DNA from: Allochromatium tepidum
GTDB taxonomy: Bacteria > Pseudomonadota > Gammaproteobacteria > Chromatiales > Chromatiaceae
Assembly: GCF_018409545.1 (NCBI RefSeq)
Contig: NZ_AP024563.1
Location: 2,192,001-2,256,000 of the forward strand
Length of the DNA: 64,000 bases
Direction: 5' to 3'
The notes under the pieces were generated by a model. That model saw nothing but the letters and a program-made list of their open reading frames with translations. It made no database searches and was not told the origin of the DNA. Positions 8,801 through 16,507 of this stretch are shown piece after piece (position 1 is the stretch's first letter; every line of letters begins with the position of its first letter). The translations under genes and the position numbers were made by a program.

Positions 8801-9619
8801 CACGCCTTCTTCGCCGATTCCATGACCCAGCAGTTGCGCCACGAGATGGAGCTCACCCGCGAGCTGACCCAGGCGATCCAGAACGACGAGCTGTTCCTGG
8901 ACTACCAGCCCCAGTTCGATCTGGAATCGGGCCGGCTGGTCGGCATGGAGGCCCTGGTGCGCTGGCGCCATCCGCGCGAGGGCGTGCGCCAGCCGGGGAC
9001 CTTCCTGCCGGTGGCCGAGAAGCGCGGGCTGATCCGGCCGCTCTCGGACTGGGTGTTGAACGCCGTGTGCCGCCGGATTCGCGACTGGAGCGACCGGGGT
9101 CTGGACTTCGGACGCATCGCGGTCAACCTCTGCGCCCAGCAGGTCGGTGATCCGAACTTCGGCGACAACATCCTCACCGTCCTGGAGCGCACCGGCGCGC
9201 GGACCGAACATCTGGAACTGGAGTTCACCGAGACGGTGCTGATCGCCGCCGACGCCCGGACCCAGGCCGACATCGTGCGTCTCTCCGAGCTGGGCATCCA
9301 CTTCGCGATCGACGACTTCGGGACCGGGTTCTCGTCGATGCAGTATCTGCGCAAGTTTCGCACCGACAAGATCAAGATCGACCGCGAGTTCATCCAGGAC
9401 GTCACCCATGACGCCGGTGACGCCGAGATCGTCAAGGCGACCATTGCGCTCGGCACGGCGCTGGGACTCATGACCGTCGCCGAGGGTGTCGAGACCGAGG
9501 AACAGGCCGAGTTCCTGCGTCGTCATGGCTGCCGGCAGGTCCAGGGCTATCTCTACGGGCGTCCGCAGCCGCCCGAGGACATCGAGCGTCTGATAGGTTT
9601 CGGGTTGGAAAGCGGTTAA
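5798..9619 (+). CDS. CobZ/TcuB Fe-S membrane redox protein fused to PAS-GAF-PAS-GGDEF-EAL
   Basis: Residues 1-375 match the C-terminal half of CobZ (TcuB-like). They carry two CxxCxxCxxxC clusters (Cys17/20/23/27 and 51/54/57/61) and then several transmembrane helices expected to hold haem. After a basic linker (~376-415) the same frame continues into PAS (~415-530), GAF (~541-701), PAS (~711-831), GGDEF (~843-1005) and EAL (~1018-1268). The GGDEF (923-927) and EAL (1051-1053) motifs are intact, as are DDFGTGFSS and EGVE, so both cyclase and phosphodiesterase activity are possible. No stop or frameshift separates the halves. The start overlaps the flavoprotein gene. Normal TcuB/CobZ proteins lack the c-di-GMP modules. 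Function of the fusion is inference. Confidence 0.88.
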   Translation: MSAPEIRTEARRVLGICDACGYCNGFCDLFEAARRRPALTEADLAHLANLCHACRNCFHACQYAPPHVFAVNVPLALARMRHQSYLDHVWPRSFSPLLNHPVATVVWVTLGAILLLFGLMPAFAPSAGAPTIDTDTGAGAFYRVLPWSVMVWMGVLPLGWSALAIGIGWRRYWTLTHPEGTVANEAVQPGRAFRSALADILDLRNLRGGGPGCNDLDARFSHWRRRLHQTLLSGLGLSFAATLAATLYHHGLGLEAPYPVTSAPVLLGTLGGIALLVAVLGLGWIEWRADPAPLAPEARRLDRAFLGLIFAVAGSGLALLVWRATPAMTPLLIVHLGTVLAFFLLLPYSKFVHAGYRAIALVRESPARVSIRRDSAQMSSPSLIASVSRRIRRAFQTIAQAAGVMVKRRRQAEQALREIEQRFRTLVEVSRYSIQEIDVEGRIQYANPAASRLLGLEPEALIGCNVSLLLPEEDRAALLSDLHRFATEQPVPSTYYNRNRTADGRLIDVEVEWNYKRDESGQVIGFVSIARDITEYRRARLLLDGRNRVLEMLARGRPLRDMLTAIVAYIEEIAPHAICSIHLLDPATQTLSTAATLRLPEFYTRAVEGVRIGLGVGSCGTAAVTGRRVVVADLLSHPDWSAFRDLMLQTPLRACWSQPIIGQAGQVLGTFAIYATRVMEPSPADLDMIESAAELAAIVIERDRTENAIRQAEDKARLLLESTTEGIFGLDLEGRITFINPAAADMLGYEPEALIGQATHPLIHHSRRDGTSLPSECGSILATLEQGQDCHTANAVFRRHDGSCFPAEYWATPMRRDHQVEGVVVTFHDISARQRAEAEIQHLAFHDSLTGLPNRLLFKEELSQALAGLRLDGRRFALHMLDLDHFKDVNDSLGHLIGDELLRAVAQRLTALIRGTDILARFGGDEFALLQVDISEIGEAAELALSIIEALGEEFRIGGNRIDINTSIGILIADQECHDVDDLITRADVALYKAKEAGRGTHAFFADSMTQQLRHEMELTRELTQAIQNDELFLDYQPQFDLESGRLVGMEALVRWRHPREGVRQPGTFLPVAEKRGLIRPLSDWVLNAVCRRIRDWSDRGLDFGRIAVNLCAQQVGDPNFGDNILTVLERTGARTEHLELEFTETVLIAADARTQADIVRLSELGIHFAIDDFGTGFSSMQYLRKFRTDKIKIDREFIQDVTHDAGDAEIVKATIALGTALGLMTVAEGVETEEQAEFLRRHGCRQVQGYLYGRPQPPEDIERLIGFGLESG

Positions 9620-9701
9620 GATAGGCCCCCGGTCGGATGCTCGATCCGGCTCGCGATCGAACCCATTCGTCAACCCAGCCCTGCATTGCAAGGAGACGAT
9701 C

Positions 9702-10250
9702 TTGACCGCCAATCGCTACACATTCACGCAACGCATGCTGCACTGGCTGATCGCCGCGCTGGTGTTCGGCATGCTCCTCGGTGGACTGACCTTCTGGGCG
9801 CTCGGATACGAGGGTCTGGCGGATCGGGTCGGCCCGCAGGTCACGGCCAATCTCTTCATGTACCACAAGAGCATCGGGATCCTGGTGCTGCTGCTGACCG
9901 TTCTGCGGATCTGGCTGCGCCGTCGCGACCCGGCCCCGCCCTATGATCCGCCGCTCGGTCTCGTCGAGCGTCTGGTCGGGGGTGCCACGGTGCTGGTGCT
10001 CTATCTGCTCTCGATCGGCCTGCCGATCGGTGGGGCATTGGCGACGTCAGCCTCGGGCTATCCGGTCCAGTTCTTCGGCTTTACGCTACCGGGACTGCTG
10101 CCCGAGAACGAGGCCCTGGGCAAGACCCTGTTCTTCTATCACGGACTCGGCGGATTGGCGCTCGGTCTGGTGGTGCTGCTGCACATGGCCGCCGGGATCA
10201 AGCACTGGCGTCTCAAGGACGGCGTCATGACGCGGATGAGTCTGCCCTGA
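9702..10250 (+). CDS. cytochrome b561 family protein
   Basis: This 182-aa, four-helix membrane protein of the cytochrome b561 family should carry haem b. Candidate ligands are His in RMLHWLIAAL, YHKSIGILVL and YHGLGG, with LHMAAGIKHW near the end. The start is a TTG at 9702 preceded by a strong AAGGAG about six bases upstream. It lies between the CobZ fusion and cobK on the same strand. It is therefore a plausible quinone-linked electron donor or acceptor for the flavin/Fe-S CobZ system, but this is inference from position. Confidence 0.88.
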   Translation: MTANRYTFTQRMLHWLIAALVFGMLLGGLTFWALGYEGLADRVGPQVTANLFMYHKSIGILVLLLTVLRIWLRRRDPAPPYDPPLGLVERLVGGATVLVLYLLSIGLPIGGALATSASGYPVQFFGFTLPGLLPENEALGKTLFFYHGLGGLALGLVVLLHMAAGIKHWRLKDGVMTRMSLP

Positions 10251-10274
10251 GCCGAGTCGAGCCGACACGCCGCC

Positions 10275-11051
10275 ATGTCCGACCTGTTGCAACCGATGCC
10301 GGCCAACCTGCTGATCCTCGGCGGAACCACCGAAGCCTATGATCTGGCCGATCGTCTGGCTGAGCACGACGGTTGGCACGTCATCAACTCGCTCGCCGGG
10401 CGCACGGCCAATCCACGGCTGCCGGCGGGCGAGACGCGCATCGGCGGCTTCGGCGGGATCGAAGGGCTGGCGCGTTATCTGGGCGAGTGCGCGATTCGGG
10501 CCGTGATCGATGTCACCCATCCGTTCGCGGCGCGCATGGGCTGGAATGCGGCCGAGGCTTGCCGTCTAGCGGGCGTACCACTGCTGAGACTGGAGCGCCC
10601 GGCCTGGCAGCCCGAGCCGGGCGACGTCTGGGTGCCGGTCGAGACCTGGGCGGATGCCGCCGAAGCTCTAAGTCAAATCGGGGCACGGCGCGTCCTGCTG
10701 GCGGTCGGACGTCAGGAGTTGGCCCATTTCAGCGGCGTCGAGAATATTTGGTTCCTGATCCGGCTCGTCACGCCGCCCGAGCCCAAACCGAACTTCCCTG
10801 CCGCCGAATGGCTCTACTCACGCGGCCCCTTCGCGCTCGACGACGAGCGCGCCCTGCTCGACACCTGGGCCATCGATACCATCGTCTGCAAGAACAGCGG
10901 CGGCGAGGCCACATCGGCCAAGCTGATCGCCGCGCGTGAGCGTGGGATTCGCGTCGTCATGCTCCAGCGTCCGGCGCGACCCGCTGAGGTGACGCGAGCC
11001 GCAACCGTCGATGAAGCTTTGAGCTGGATCGACGATTTGAATGCCGGATAA
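10275..11051 (+). CDS. cobK: precorrin-6A reductase CobK
   Basis: CobK is the NADPH-dependent reductase converting precorrin-6A to dihydro-precorrin-6 in corrin synthesis. The 258-aa protein has the N-terminal Rossmann-like motif LLILGGTTEAYDLAD, the segment VIDVTHPFAARM, LLAVGRQEL and the C-terminal IVCKNSGGEATSAKLIAARE, all family hallmarks. It follows the b561 gene by 24 bases and is probably cotranscribed with the CobZ genes. Confidence 0.95.
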   Translation: MSDLLQPMPANLLILGGTTEAYDLADRLAEHDGWHVINSLAGRTANPRLPAGETRIGGFGGIEGLARYLGECAIRAVIDVTHPFAARMGWNAAEACRLAGVPLLRLERPAWQPEPGDVWVPVETWADAAEALSQIGARRVLLAVGRQELAHFSGVENIWFLIRLVTPPEPKPNFPAAEWLYSRGPFALDDERALLDTWAIDTIVCKNSGGEATSAKLIAARERGIRVVMLQRPARPAEVTRAATVDEALSWIDDLNAG

Positions 11052-11052
11052 T

Positions 11053-11700
11053 CTACCGTTGGCCGGATTCCAGCGCCCATTGTCGAAATGCCCGCAACGC
11101 GGCATTGCGTCCTTCCCGGCGACTGAGTTCCAGAAAACGCGGGATGGCCTCGGTCAGCGGCAAGTTCGGAAACTGAGCGCTACATTCGGTGGCAATGTAG
11201 CCGGTCTCTTGTAGGCGATACATGGACAGTCGGGCGCCGTCGAACCGCCATAGCTCAGGCACCCCCAGCGCGGCGTAGATCGGGCGATGATCACGTCGGT
11301 TCGTGATGTCGATCTCCAGCGCCAGATCCGGGGGCGGATCGACGGTCAAGTCGATGGTCCGCTTACCGCGTATGTGGGATTCGTGAGCGGTGTAGAAGCA
11401 CAGATCCGGCTCGACGCCCTTGGCGGCGGACGTGCTGCGCAGCGTCGTCGATCCGATGTTGCGAAATTCGATCCCGAGCGTTTCGAGCAGCGCCTCGATG
11501 AAGGCGCCGATCATCTGTTTGTCGTCTTCATGCTCCAGTAGCGGCGTCATCAGTTCCAGCACTCCGTCGTCATAGGCAAGGCGAAGGCCGGGGCGTTCCC
11601 CGAGCTGGTCGAGCACGGCCTCGAAGGATGGCCAGTCCATGGAATGGAAGAGGACGGACTGGCCTGGAGGCAGGATCATCTGATCCATACGGAGTGTCAT
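11053..11700 (-). CDS. Uma2 family (DUF820) putative restriction-endonuclease-fold protein
   Basis: This 215-aa protein belongs to the Uma2/DUF820 family of PD-(D/E)XK-fold proteins. The visible core is YDDGVLELMTPLLEHE, then VEPDLCFY, then PPDLALEIDITNRRDHRPIY with Glu/Asp in the expected catalytic places. The lysine position is less clear. Such genes are abundant in cyanobacteria and some phototrophs, and their biological role is unknown. It lies opposite to cobK and interrupts the cob cluster, so it is probably an accessory insertion. Confidence 0.85.
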   Translation of the reverse strand: MTLRMDQMILPPGQSVLFHSMDWPSFEAVLDQLGERPGLRLAYDDGVLELMTPLLEHEDDKQMIGAFIEALLETLGIEFRNIGSTTLRSTSAAKGVEPDLCFYTAHESHIRGKRTIDLTVDPPPDLALEIDITNRRDHRPIYAALGVPELWRFDGARLSMYRLQETGYIATECSAQFPNLPLTEAIPRFLELSRREGRNAALRAFRQWALESGQR

Positions 11701-11797
11701 CGTGCGACCTCGTGGCGTTGTGTTCGTCCCCTGAGTGTAGCCATACCCTTGCCGTCAATCCAAGCCAAACGAGACGGACGATCCGTATCGGCGTCCT

Positions 11798-13357
11798 TCA
11801 GTCGCGGCCATACCAGCGCGGGGTATAAACCCACTCGTCGCCATCCGGACGCGCCAGACGCCGGGTCAGCGACGAGCCGACGATGACGACGGTACGCATG
11901 TCGACCTGCTCGGGCCGGATCTCGGTGAGGGTTGTCACGGTCAGGGATTCGTCGGGACGCCCGATGTCGCGACCGAGCACGACCGGCGTCTCGGGGGCGC
12001 GGATCTCGCGCAGGACGGCCAGCGCCTGGACGAACTGATCGGGACGCGCCTTGGAGCGTGGGTTGTAGAGCGCTATGACCAGGTCGGCCTGCGCCGCCTG
12101 TCGCAACCGGTGCTCGATGATCGACCAAGGCTTGAGGTTGTCGGACAGCGAGATGACGCAGAAATCGTGTCCGAGCGGTGCACCGGCGCGGGCCGCCGCT
12201 GCCTGCGCCGCCGAGATGCCGGGCAGGATCGCCAGTTCCACCGCGTGCCAGGCCGGATCCTCGGACTGTTCGAGCGCCTCGAACACCGCCGCCGCCATGG
12301 CGAAGACGCCCGGATCGCCGGACGAGATCACCACGACATGCCGACCCTGAGCCGCCAGTTCGAAGGCCAGTCGCGCGCGTTCCAGTTCCTGACGATTGTC
12401 GGAATCAAGCAACCGCTGATCCGGGCGGAAGGGTCCGGCCAGATCGACATAGGTGGTGTAACCCACGATGTCCTGAGCATGGTTCAATTCTTCGCGCACA
12501 GCCGGGGCCATGAGTTCGGCCGATCCCGGTCCCAGACCGATCACGGCCAGTCGGCCCGGCCTGGATGCCGGAGGTTCGGATGGTAGCGGCTGGGTCGACG
12601 GCAACACGGGTACGGATTCGCCGGCGCTCGATCCCGGCCAGCGTTCGCCCGGAATCAGGATCATCGAGAAATAGGGCACGCTCTCGGGATCGATCTCGGC
12701 GATCGCGCGTACCTGCTCGCCCTCCATGGTCGCGCGCTCGACATAGCGCGCCCGCTCCAGCAACCCGAGCCGCGCCAGCACCCGCCGGACCTTGTCGAAA
12801 TTGCTGCCGAGCTTCATGATCGCCGCCGCCTCGACGCCGGCGAGCAATTCGATCAGCGTCTCCTCGGGCAGGGTCGCGGCGATCACCTGGAAACGCTGAT
12901 CGCGATAGACCAGCGGCGTGCCCAGCACGGCCGCGCTCGCCAGCACCGAGCATACGCCCGGCACCACCTCGGTCTGATAGCGCTCGGCCAGCCGGTCGTG
13001 CAGATACATGAAGGAACCGTAGAACAGCGGATCGCCCTCGCTGACCACGGCCACGTCGCGCCCGGCCTCCAGATGCTCGGCCAGCCGCTCCGCCGAGGCA
13101 TCGTAGAAGTCGCGCATCGCACCCTCGTAGTCGTAGGGCGGCTCGGGCTTCCGGCCCGTGACCGGATAGATCAGCGGCACCCGGATCTGCTCAGGAAGCA
13201 GATGCGGCAGCACCGTGGTCAACGCATTGCCGGGCTTGTCGCGCGCGGCATAGTAGGCGACCACGGGCGCGGCGCGCAGATAGCGCAGTGACTTGAGCGT
13301 GATGAGTTCAGGATCGCCTGGACCCACGCCCAGGCCATAGAGACGTCCCTTGCCCAT
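11798..13357 (-). CDS. cobIJ: bifunctional precorrin-2 C20-methyltransferase / precorrin-3B C17-methyltransferase (CobI-CobJ fusion)
   Basis: Two tetrapyrrole methylase domains are joined in 519 aa. The N-terminal CobI part (~1-240) starts with [19 protein letters not shown] and contains [13 protein letters not shown] and [10 protein letters not shown]. The C-terminal CobJ part (~265-510) has [48 protein letters not shown] and [10 protein letters not shown]. The two activities flank the CobZ step (C20 methylation before it, C17 methylation with ring contraction after it), so fusion is metabolically sensible. A ~28-residue Pro/Ser-rich linker separates them. The gene follows cobH by five bases. 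Confidence 0.95.
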   Translation of the reverse strand: MGKGRLYGLGVGPGDPELITLKSLRYLRAAPVVAYYAARDKPGNALTTVLPHLLPEQIRVPLIYPVTGRKPEPPYDYEGAMRDFYDASAERLAEHLEAGRDVAVVSEGDPLFYGSFMYLHDRLAERYQTEVVPGVCSVLASAAVLGTPLVYRDQRFQVIAATLPEETLIELLAGVEAAAIMKLGSNFDKVRRVLARLGLLERARYVERATMEGEQVRAIAEIDPESVPYFSMILIPGERWPGSSAGESVPVLPSTQPLPSEPPASRPGRLAVIGLGPGSAELMAPAVREELNHAQDIVGYTTYVDLAGPFRPDQRLLDSDNRQELERARLAFELAAQGRHVVVISSGDPGVFAMAAAVFEALEQSEDPAWHAVELAILPGISAAQAAAARAGAPLGHDFCVISLSDNLKPWSIIEHRLRQAAQADLVIALYNPRSKARPDQFVQALAVLREIRAPETPVVLGRDIGRPDESLTVTTLTEIRPEQVDMRTVVIVGSSLTRRLARPDGDEWVYTPRWYGRD

Positions 13358-13362
13358 GTCGA

Positions 13363-13989
13363 TCAGGCGTGCTCGCGACCGAGCGCGTTGACCGCCGCCG
13401 CCGCCATCGCACTGCCGCCGCGCCGACCGCGTACCGTGACGAAGGGCACGCCGCGACTGTCGGCCGCGAGCGCGGCCTTGGACTCGACCGCGCCGACGAA
13501 GCCGACCGGGAAACCGAGGATGAGCGCCGGCTTGGGCGCGCCCTCGTCGAGCATCTCGAGCAGCCGGAACAGGGCCGTGGGTGCATTGCCGACCACCACG
13601 ATCGCGCCGGCCAGATGCGGACGCCAGAGTTCGAGCGCCGCCGCCGTGCGGGTGTTGCCCAGTTCGCGCGTCAGCGCCGGGACGCTCGGGTCGTGCAGGG
13701 TGCAGACGATGGGATTGTCGGCGGGCATCCGGGCGCGCGTGATACCCTCGGACACCATGCGGCTGTCGCAGAGGATGGTCGCGCCCGACTCCAGCGCCGT
13801 GCGTCCAGCCGTGCCCGCGCCCGGCGAGAACTCCAGGTCGGCCGCGATCTCGGGCATGCCGCAGGAATGGATCACGCGCACCGCCAGCGCTTCCAGATCG
13901 GCTGGAATGCGACTCAGATCCGCCTCGGCGCGGATGATGGCGAACGACTGACGATAGATGTCATGGGCATCGCGGTTGTATTCGATCAT
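13363..13989 (-). CDS. cobH: precorrin-8X methylmutase CobH
   Basis: CobH moves the methyl group from C11 to C12, turning precorrin-8X into hydrogenobyrinate. The 208-aa protein has the family features [20 protein letters not shown] with the catalytic His, [31 protein letters not shown] and [13 protein letters not shown]. It is the first gene of a cobH-cobIJ pair on the minus strand and faces the small genes at 14.2 kb across a divergent intergenic region. Confidence 0.95.
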   Translation of the reverse strand: MIEYNRDAHDIYRQSFAIIRAEADLSRIPADLEALAVRVIHSCGMPEIAADLEFSPGAGTAGRTALESGATILCDSRMVSEGITRARMPADNPIVCTLHDPSVPALTRELGNTRTAAALELWRPHLAGAIVVVGNAPTALFRLLEMLDEGAPKPALILGFPVGFVGAVESKAALAADSRGVPFVTVRGRRGGSAMAAAAVNALGREHA

Positions 13990-14115
13990 GTCGGGGGTCT
14001 CACAGTCAGGCGGAACGGGCGTGGGTGCTCGGTAGCGAGGACGCGCGGCCCGGATCGGGGCGAAGGTCGGCGGGGATGGGCGTTCGATCTGAAAAGGGGC
14101 GGATTATAATCGCAA

Positions 14116-14134
14116 ATCACGGCTCCGGCGTGAT
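14116..14134. promoter_or_regulatory. inverted repeat in cobH / small-gene divergent intergenic region
   Basis: ATCACG and CGTGAT form a perfect 6-bp inverted repeat with a 7-base spacer. It lies next to the palindromic GATTATAATC at 14102-14111, which could serve as a -10 element on either strand. The position between divergent genes suits an operator, but no matching -35 box is convincing on either strand. Confidence 0.3.
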
Positions 14135-14216
14135 CTGTTTGAGCGTCGCGCTCGATACGGCGCTCTGAGACCGGCGACCTACTCAGGTGAAACAGACGCT
14201 TGCATGGAACCTGCTG

Positions 14217-14444
14217 ATGATCGAGATCATTCCGCCCATCACTGACATCGAGACGATCGCGGAAGGACACGGCATTCAAGAGTTGAACCGCTTGCGTCAA
14301 CGCTATGGTCCCGGAAATTGGAAAAAGAAGAAAGGTGTCGCCTTGGTGCGAACCGATGTCGATCTCCCGGCGCCGGCGGAAATTCACTGGTACGAGGCCC
14401 ATGGCATCGGCAAGGTCAAACTGAAGGTGAAACGATGGCTATAA
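14217..14444 (+). CDS. small conserved-looking protein of unknown function
   Basis: I do not recognise this ~75-aa protein by name. It starts at ATG 14217 (a GTG at 14187 is an alternative). It contains IAEGHGIQELNRLRQRYG followed by a lysine-rich patch, then a beta-rich tail with [20 protein letters not shown] have a general memory of similar short proteins encoded beside other small genes in proteobacteria and cyanobacteria, but cannot name a function. Its end overlaps the next small gene by 10 bases, so the two form a pair. Confidence 0.6.
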   Translation: MIEIIPPITDIETIAEGHGIQELNRLRQRYGPGNWKKKKGVALVRTDVDLPAPAEIHWYEAHGIGKVKLKVKRWL

Positions 14445-14710
14445 ATTTCGTGGTTTGTATGCGCAAGGACAACCTGGGCGATCTCTCAGGGGACGACATC
14501 CAGGTCGGACACCTCTACGAAGTGGTCGAGGCACACGCCGGACACGGCATGATCCGCATCCTCGATGAATCGGGCGACGATTACCTCTATCCTGAAACCT
14601 GCTTCGAACCCGTCGCGCTGGCCGATGATGTCGCGCAACGGTTGAGCGAAGTGCTGCCTCATCAGGCACAAGGGATGGAGCGCCATCATGCCGAACTTCA
14701 TCGCCCGTGA
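14435..14710 (+). CDS. small acidic protein of unknown function, partner of the preceding gene
   Basis: A 91-aa protein starting at ATG 14435, overlapping the preceding small gene by 10 bases. The sequence reads as a small beta-barrel-like domain ([34 protein letters not shown]) with an acidic character and a short C-terminal helix. The stop lies one base before the cobL ATG, so cobL translation may be coupled to it. The two-gene overlap with basic and acidic partners resembles toxin-antitoxin layouts, but I see no family signature that supports such a call. Confidence 0.6.
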   Translation: MAINFVVCMRKDNLGDLSGDDIQVGHLYEVVEAHAGHGMIRILDESGDDYLYPETCFEPVALADDVAQRLSEVLPHQAQGMERHHAELHRP

Positions 14711-14711
14711 A

Positions 14712-15950
14712 ATGAGCGGCATGACCAGCACGATATGCCCTTGGCTCACCATCGTCGGCATTGGCGAGGATGGACTCGCCGGGCTGAGCGAAACGGCGCG
14801 TCAGGCGATCGAAGAGGCACGTCTGCTCTTCGGCGGCGCACGGCATCTGGCGCTTGTCCCGGAGCGTCCCGGTCAGGAGCGCTATCCCTGGCCGAGTCCG
14901 TTCGAGCCGGCCTATGAGCAACTTCTGGCCCGGCGCGGTCAGCCGGTGTGCGTGCTCGCGAGCGGCGATCCGATGTTCTTCGGGATCGGTGCGACGCTGG
15001 CGCAACGCCTGCCGCCCGAGGAACTGCGCATCCTGCCCGCACCCTCGTCGATCTCGCTGGCGGCGGTGCGGCTGGGCTGGGCCTTGCAGGACGTCACCGT
15101 GATCCCGGCGCATGGACGCCCGCCGGCGCGCGTCAATCTGCATCTGGCACCCGGCGCGCGGCTGCTGGTGCTTTCCGCCGATGGCTCGACACCGGGCCAA
15201 CTGGCCGCACAACTGAAGGCGCGTGGCTATGGCCCGAGCCGGATGACAGTGCTGGAACGGCTTGGCGGCGCGTTCGAGCGCCGGTTGGAAAGTACCGCGG
15301 CTGAGTGGGACGCCGGCGTCGAGGACTGTGCCGCGCTCAATCTGATCGCGGTCGAGTGCCGGGCCGATCCGGACGTCCTACCCCTGTCGCGCCGTGTCGG
15401 ACTCCCGGATGCGGCCTATGAACACGACGGCCAACTGACCAAGCGCGATGTGCGCGCCGTGACCCTGGCGCGTCTGGCCCCCAGGCCGGGCGAACTGCTG
15501 TGGGACGTCGGCGCCGGCTGCGGCTCGATCGGGATCGAATGGATGCGCGCCGACGAACGTTGCCGCGCCATCGCCATCGAGTCGGACGCCGGACGCCGCA
15601 CGCTCATCGAACGCAATCGCGACGCGCTCGGCGTGCCCGATCTGAGGCTGGTCACCGGACGCGCGCCCGAGGCACTGGAAGGCTTGGAAGCGCCCGACGC
15701 TATCTTCATCGGCGGCGGACTCACGGTCGCGGGTGTGGCCGAGCGTTGCTGGTCGGCGCTCAAACCCGGCGGACGGCTGGTGGCCAACGCGGTCACGATC
15801 CAGAGCGAAGCCTTCCTCGTCGATCTGCGTGCGCGCATCGGCGGCGAACTGACGCGGATCTCGGTCGCGCATGCTTCACCGCTCGGGCGCTTCGACGGCT
15901 GGCGCACCGCCATGCCGGTCACGCTCCTGACCGCCGTCAAGCCGCGCTGA
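14712..15950 (+). CDS. cobL: precorrin-6Y C5,15-methyltransferase (decarboxylating) CobL
   Basis: CobL methylates C5 and C15 of the corrin ring and decarboxylates the C12 acetate. The 412-aa protein is a fusion of a CbiE-type tetrapyrrole methylase ([45 protein letters not shown]) and a CbiT-type Rossmann methyltransferase ([25 protein letters not shown]). ATG 14712 immediately follows the stop of the small upstream gene, and ATG 14721 is an alternative start. It is the full-length two-domain form. Confidence 0.93.
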   Translation: MSGMTSTICPWLTIVGIGEDGLAGLSETARQAIEEARLLFGGARHLALVPERPGQERYPWPSPFEPAYEQLLARRGQPVCVLASGDPMFFGIGATLAQRLPPEELRILPAPSSISLAAVRLGWALQDVTVIPAHGRPPARVNLHLAPGARLLVLSADGSTPGQLAAQLKARGYGPSRMTVLERLGGAFERRLESTAAEWDAGVEDCAALNLIAVECRADPDVLPLSRRVGLPDAAYEHDGQLTKRDVRAVTLARLAPRPGELLWDVGAGCGSIGIEWMRADERCRAIAIESDAGRRTLIERNRDALGVPDLRLVTGRAPEALEGLEAPDAIFIGGGLTVAGVAERCWSALKPGGRLVANAVTIQSEAFLVDLRARIGGELTRISVAHASPLGRFDGWRTAMPVTLLTAVKPR

Positions 15951-15961
15951 ACGCGGTCGCC

Positions 15962-16460
15962 ATGATGAAACGCGCCTCATCGAGCCTGCAGGGACTGATC
16001 TATCGCCACTATCTCAAGAGCGCCCTGATCCCGATGCTGGCCATCGAACTGGTGCTCCTGACGCTCTATTTCGGCATCAATACTCTACATCTCCTCGCGC
16101 AACCAGGACATGCTGCTCCAGGAGGTCGAGAACAACCTGCTGACGATCACCACCATCGAGGCCGGGAGCATCGACAGTCAGCTCGGCGAGGTCGCGCGTT
16201 TCACCCAATTGCTGCAGCACGCGCAGGAGTTCATGATCGTCTGTCCCCGGATCGATCGCGACGGCATCGAACAAGCGGCCGAGAAACTGCGTCTGAGCAT
16301 TGCCGGGCATGATTTCCCGATCGTCGACCGGGCGACGGCGAGTTTCGGGATGACGCTCGCGCGTCCCGGTGAATCCATGAGCGCGCTGATCGCGCGTGCC
16401 GACTCAGCGCTCTACGCGGCCAAGGAGGCCGGGCGCAATCGCGTCCATTCCGCCGACTGA
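15962..16460 (+). pseudogene. GGDEF sensor protein remnant (frameshift plus internal deletion)
   Basis: The N-terminus (MMKRASSSLQGLIYRHYL and a hydrophobic segment) is a signal-anchor start of a membrane sensor. Near 16080 the frame breaks and the matching continuation (ISSRNQDMLLQEVENNLLT) is in another frame. That frame then jumps from sensor-like sequence (FTQLLQHA) straight into QEFMIVCP, the tail of a GGEEF site, and ends with a normal GGDEF C-terminus ([24 protein letters not shown]). The sensor body and most of the cyclase domain are missing, so the gene is dead. It lies between cobL and copA. Confidence 0.8.
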
Positions 16461-16507
16461 ACGTCCCTGCGCGGGAACGAACGACATCACTGCTGGGAGT
16501 CCATGGT

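Noticed and set aside
4315-9619. Tricarballylate utilisation (TcuA/TcuB) as the primary role of the flavoprotein and Fe-S genes
   Set aside because: The sequence families are shared, but there is no citrate/tricarballylate transporter (TcuC) or regulator (TcuR) nearby, while cob genes lie on both sides and no cobG is present. The CobZ role fits better.
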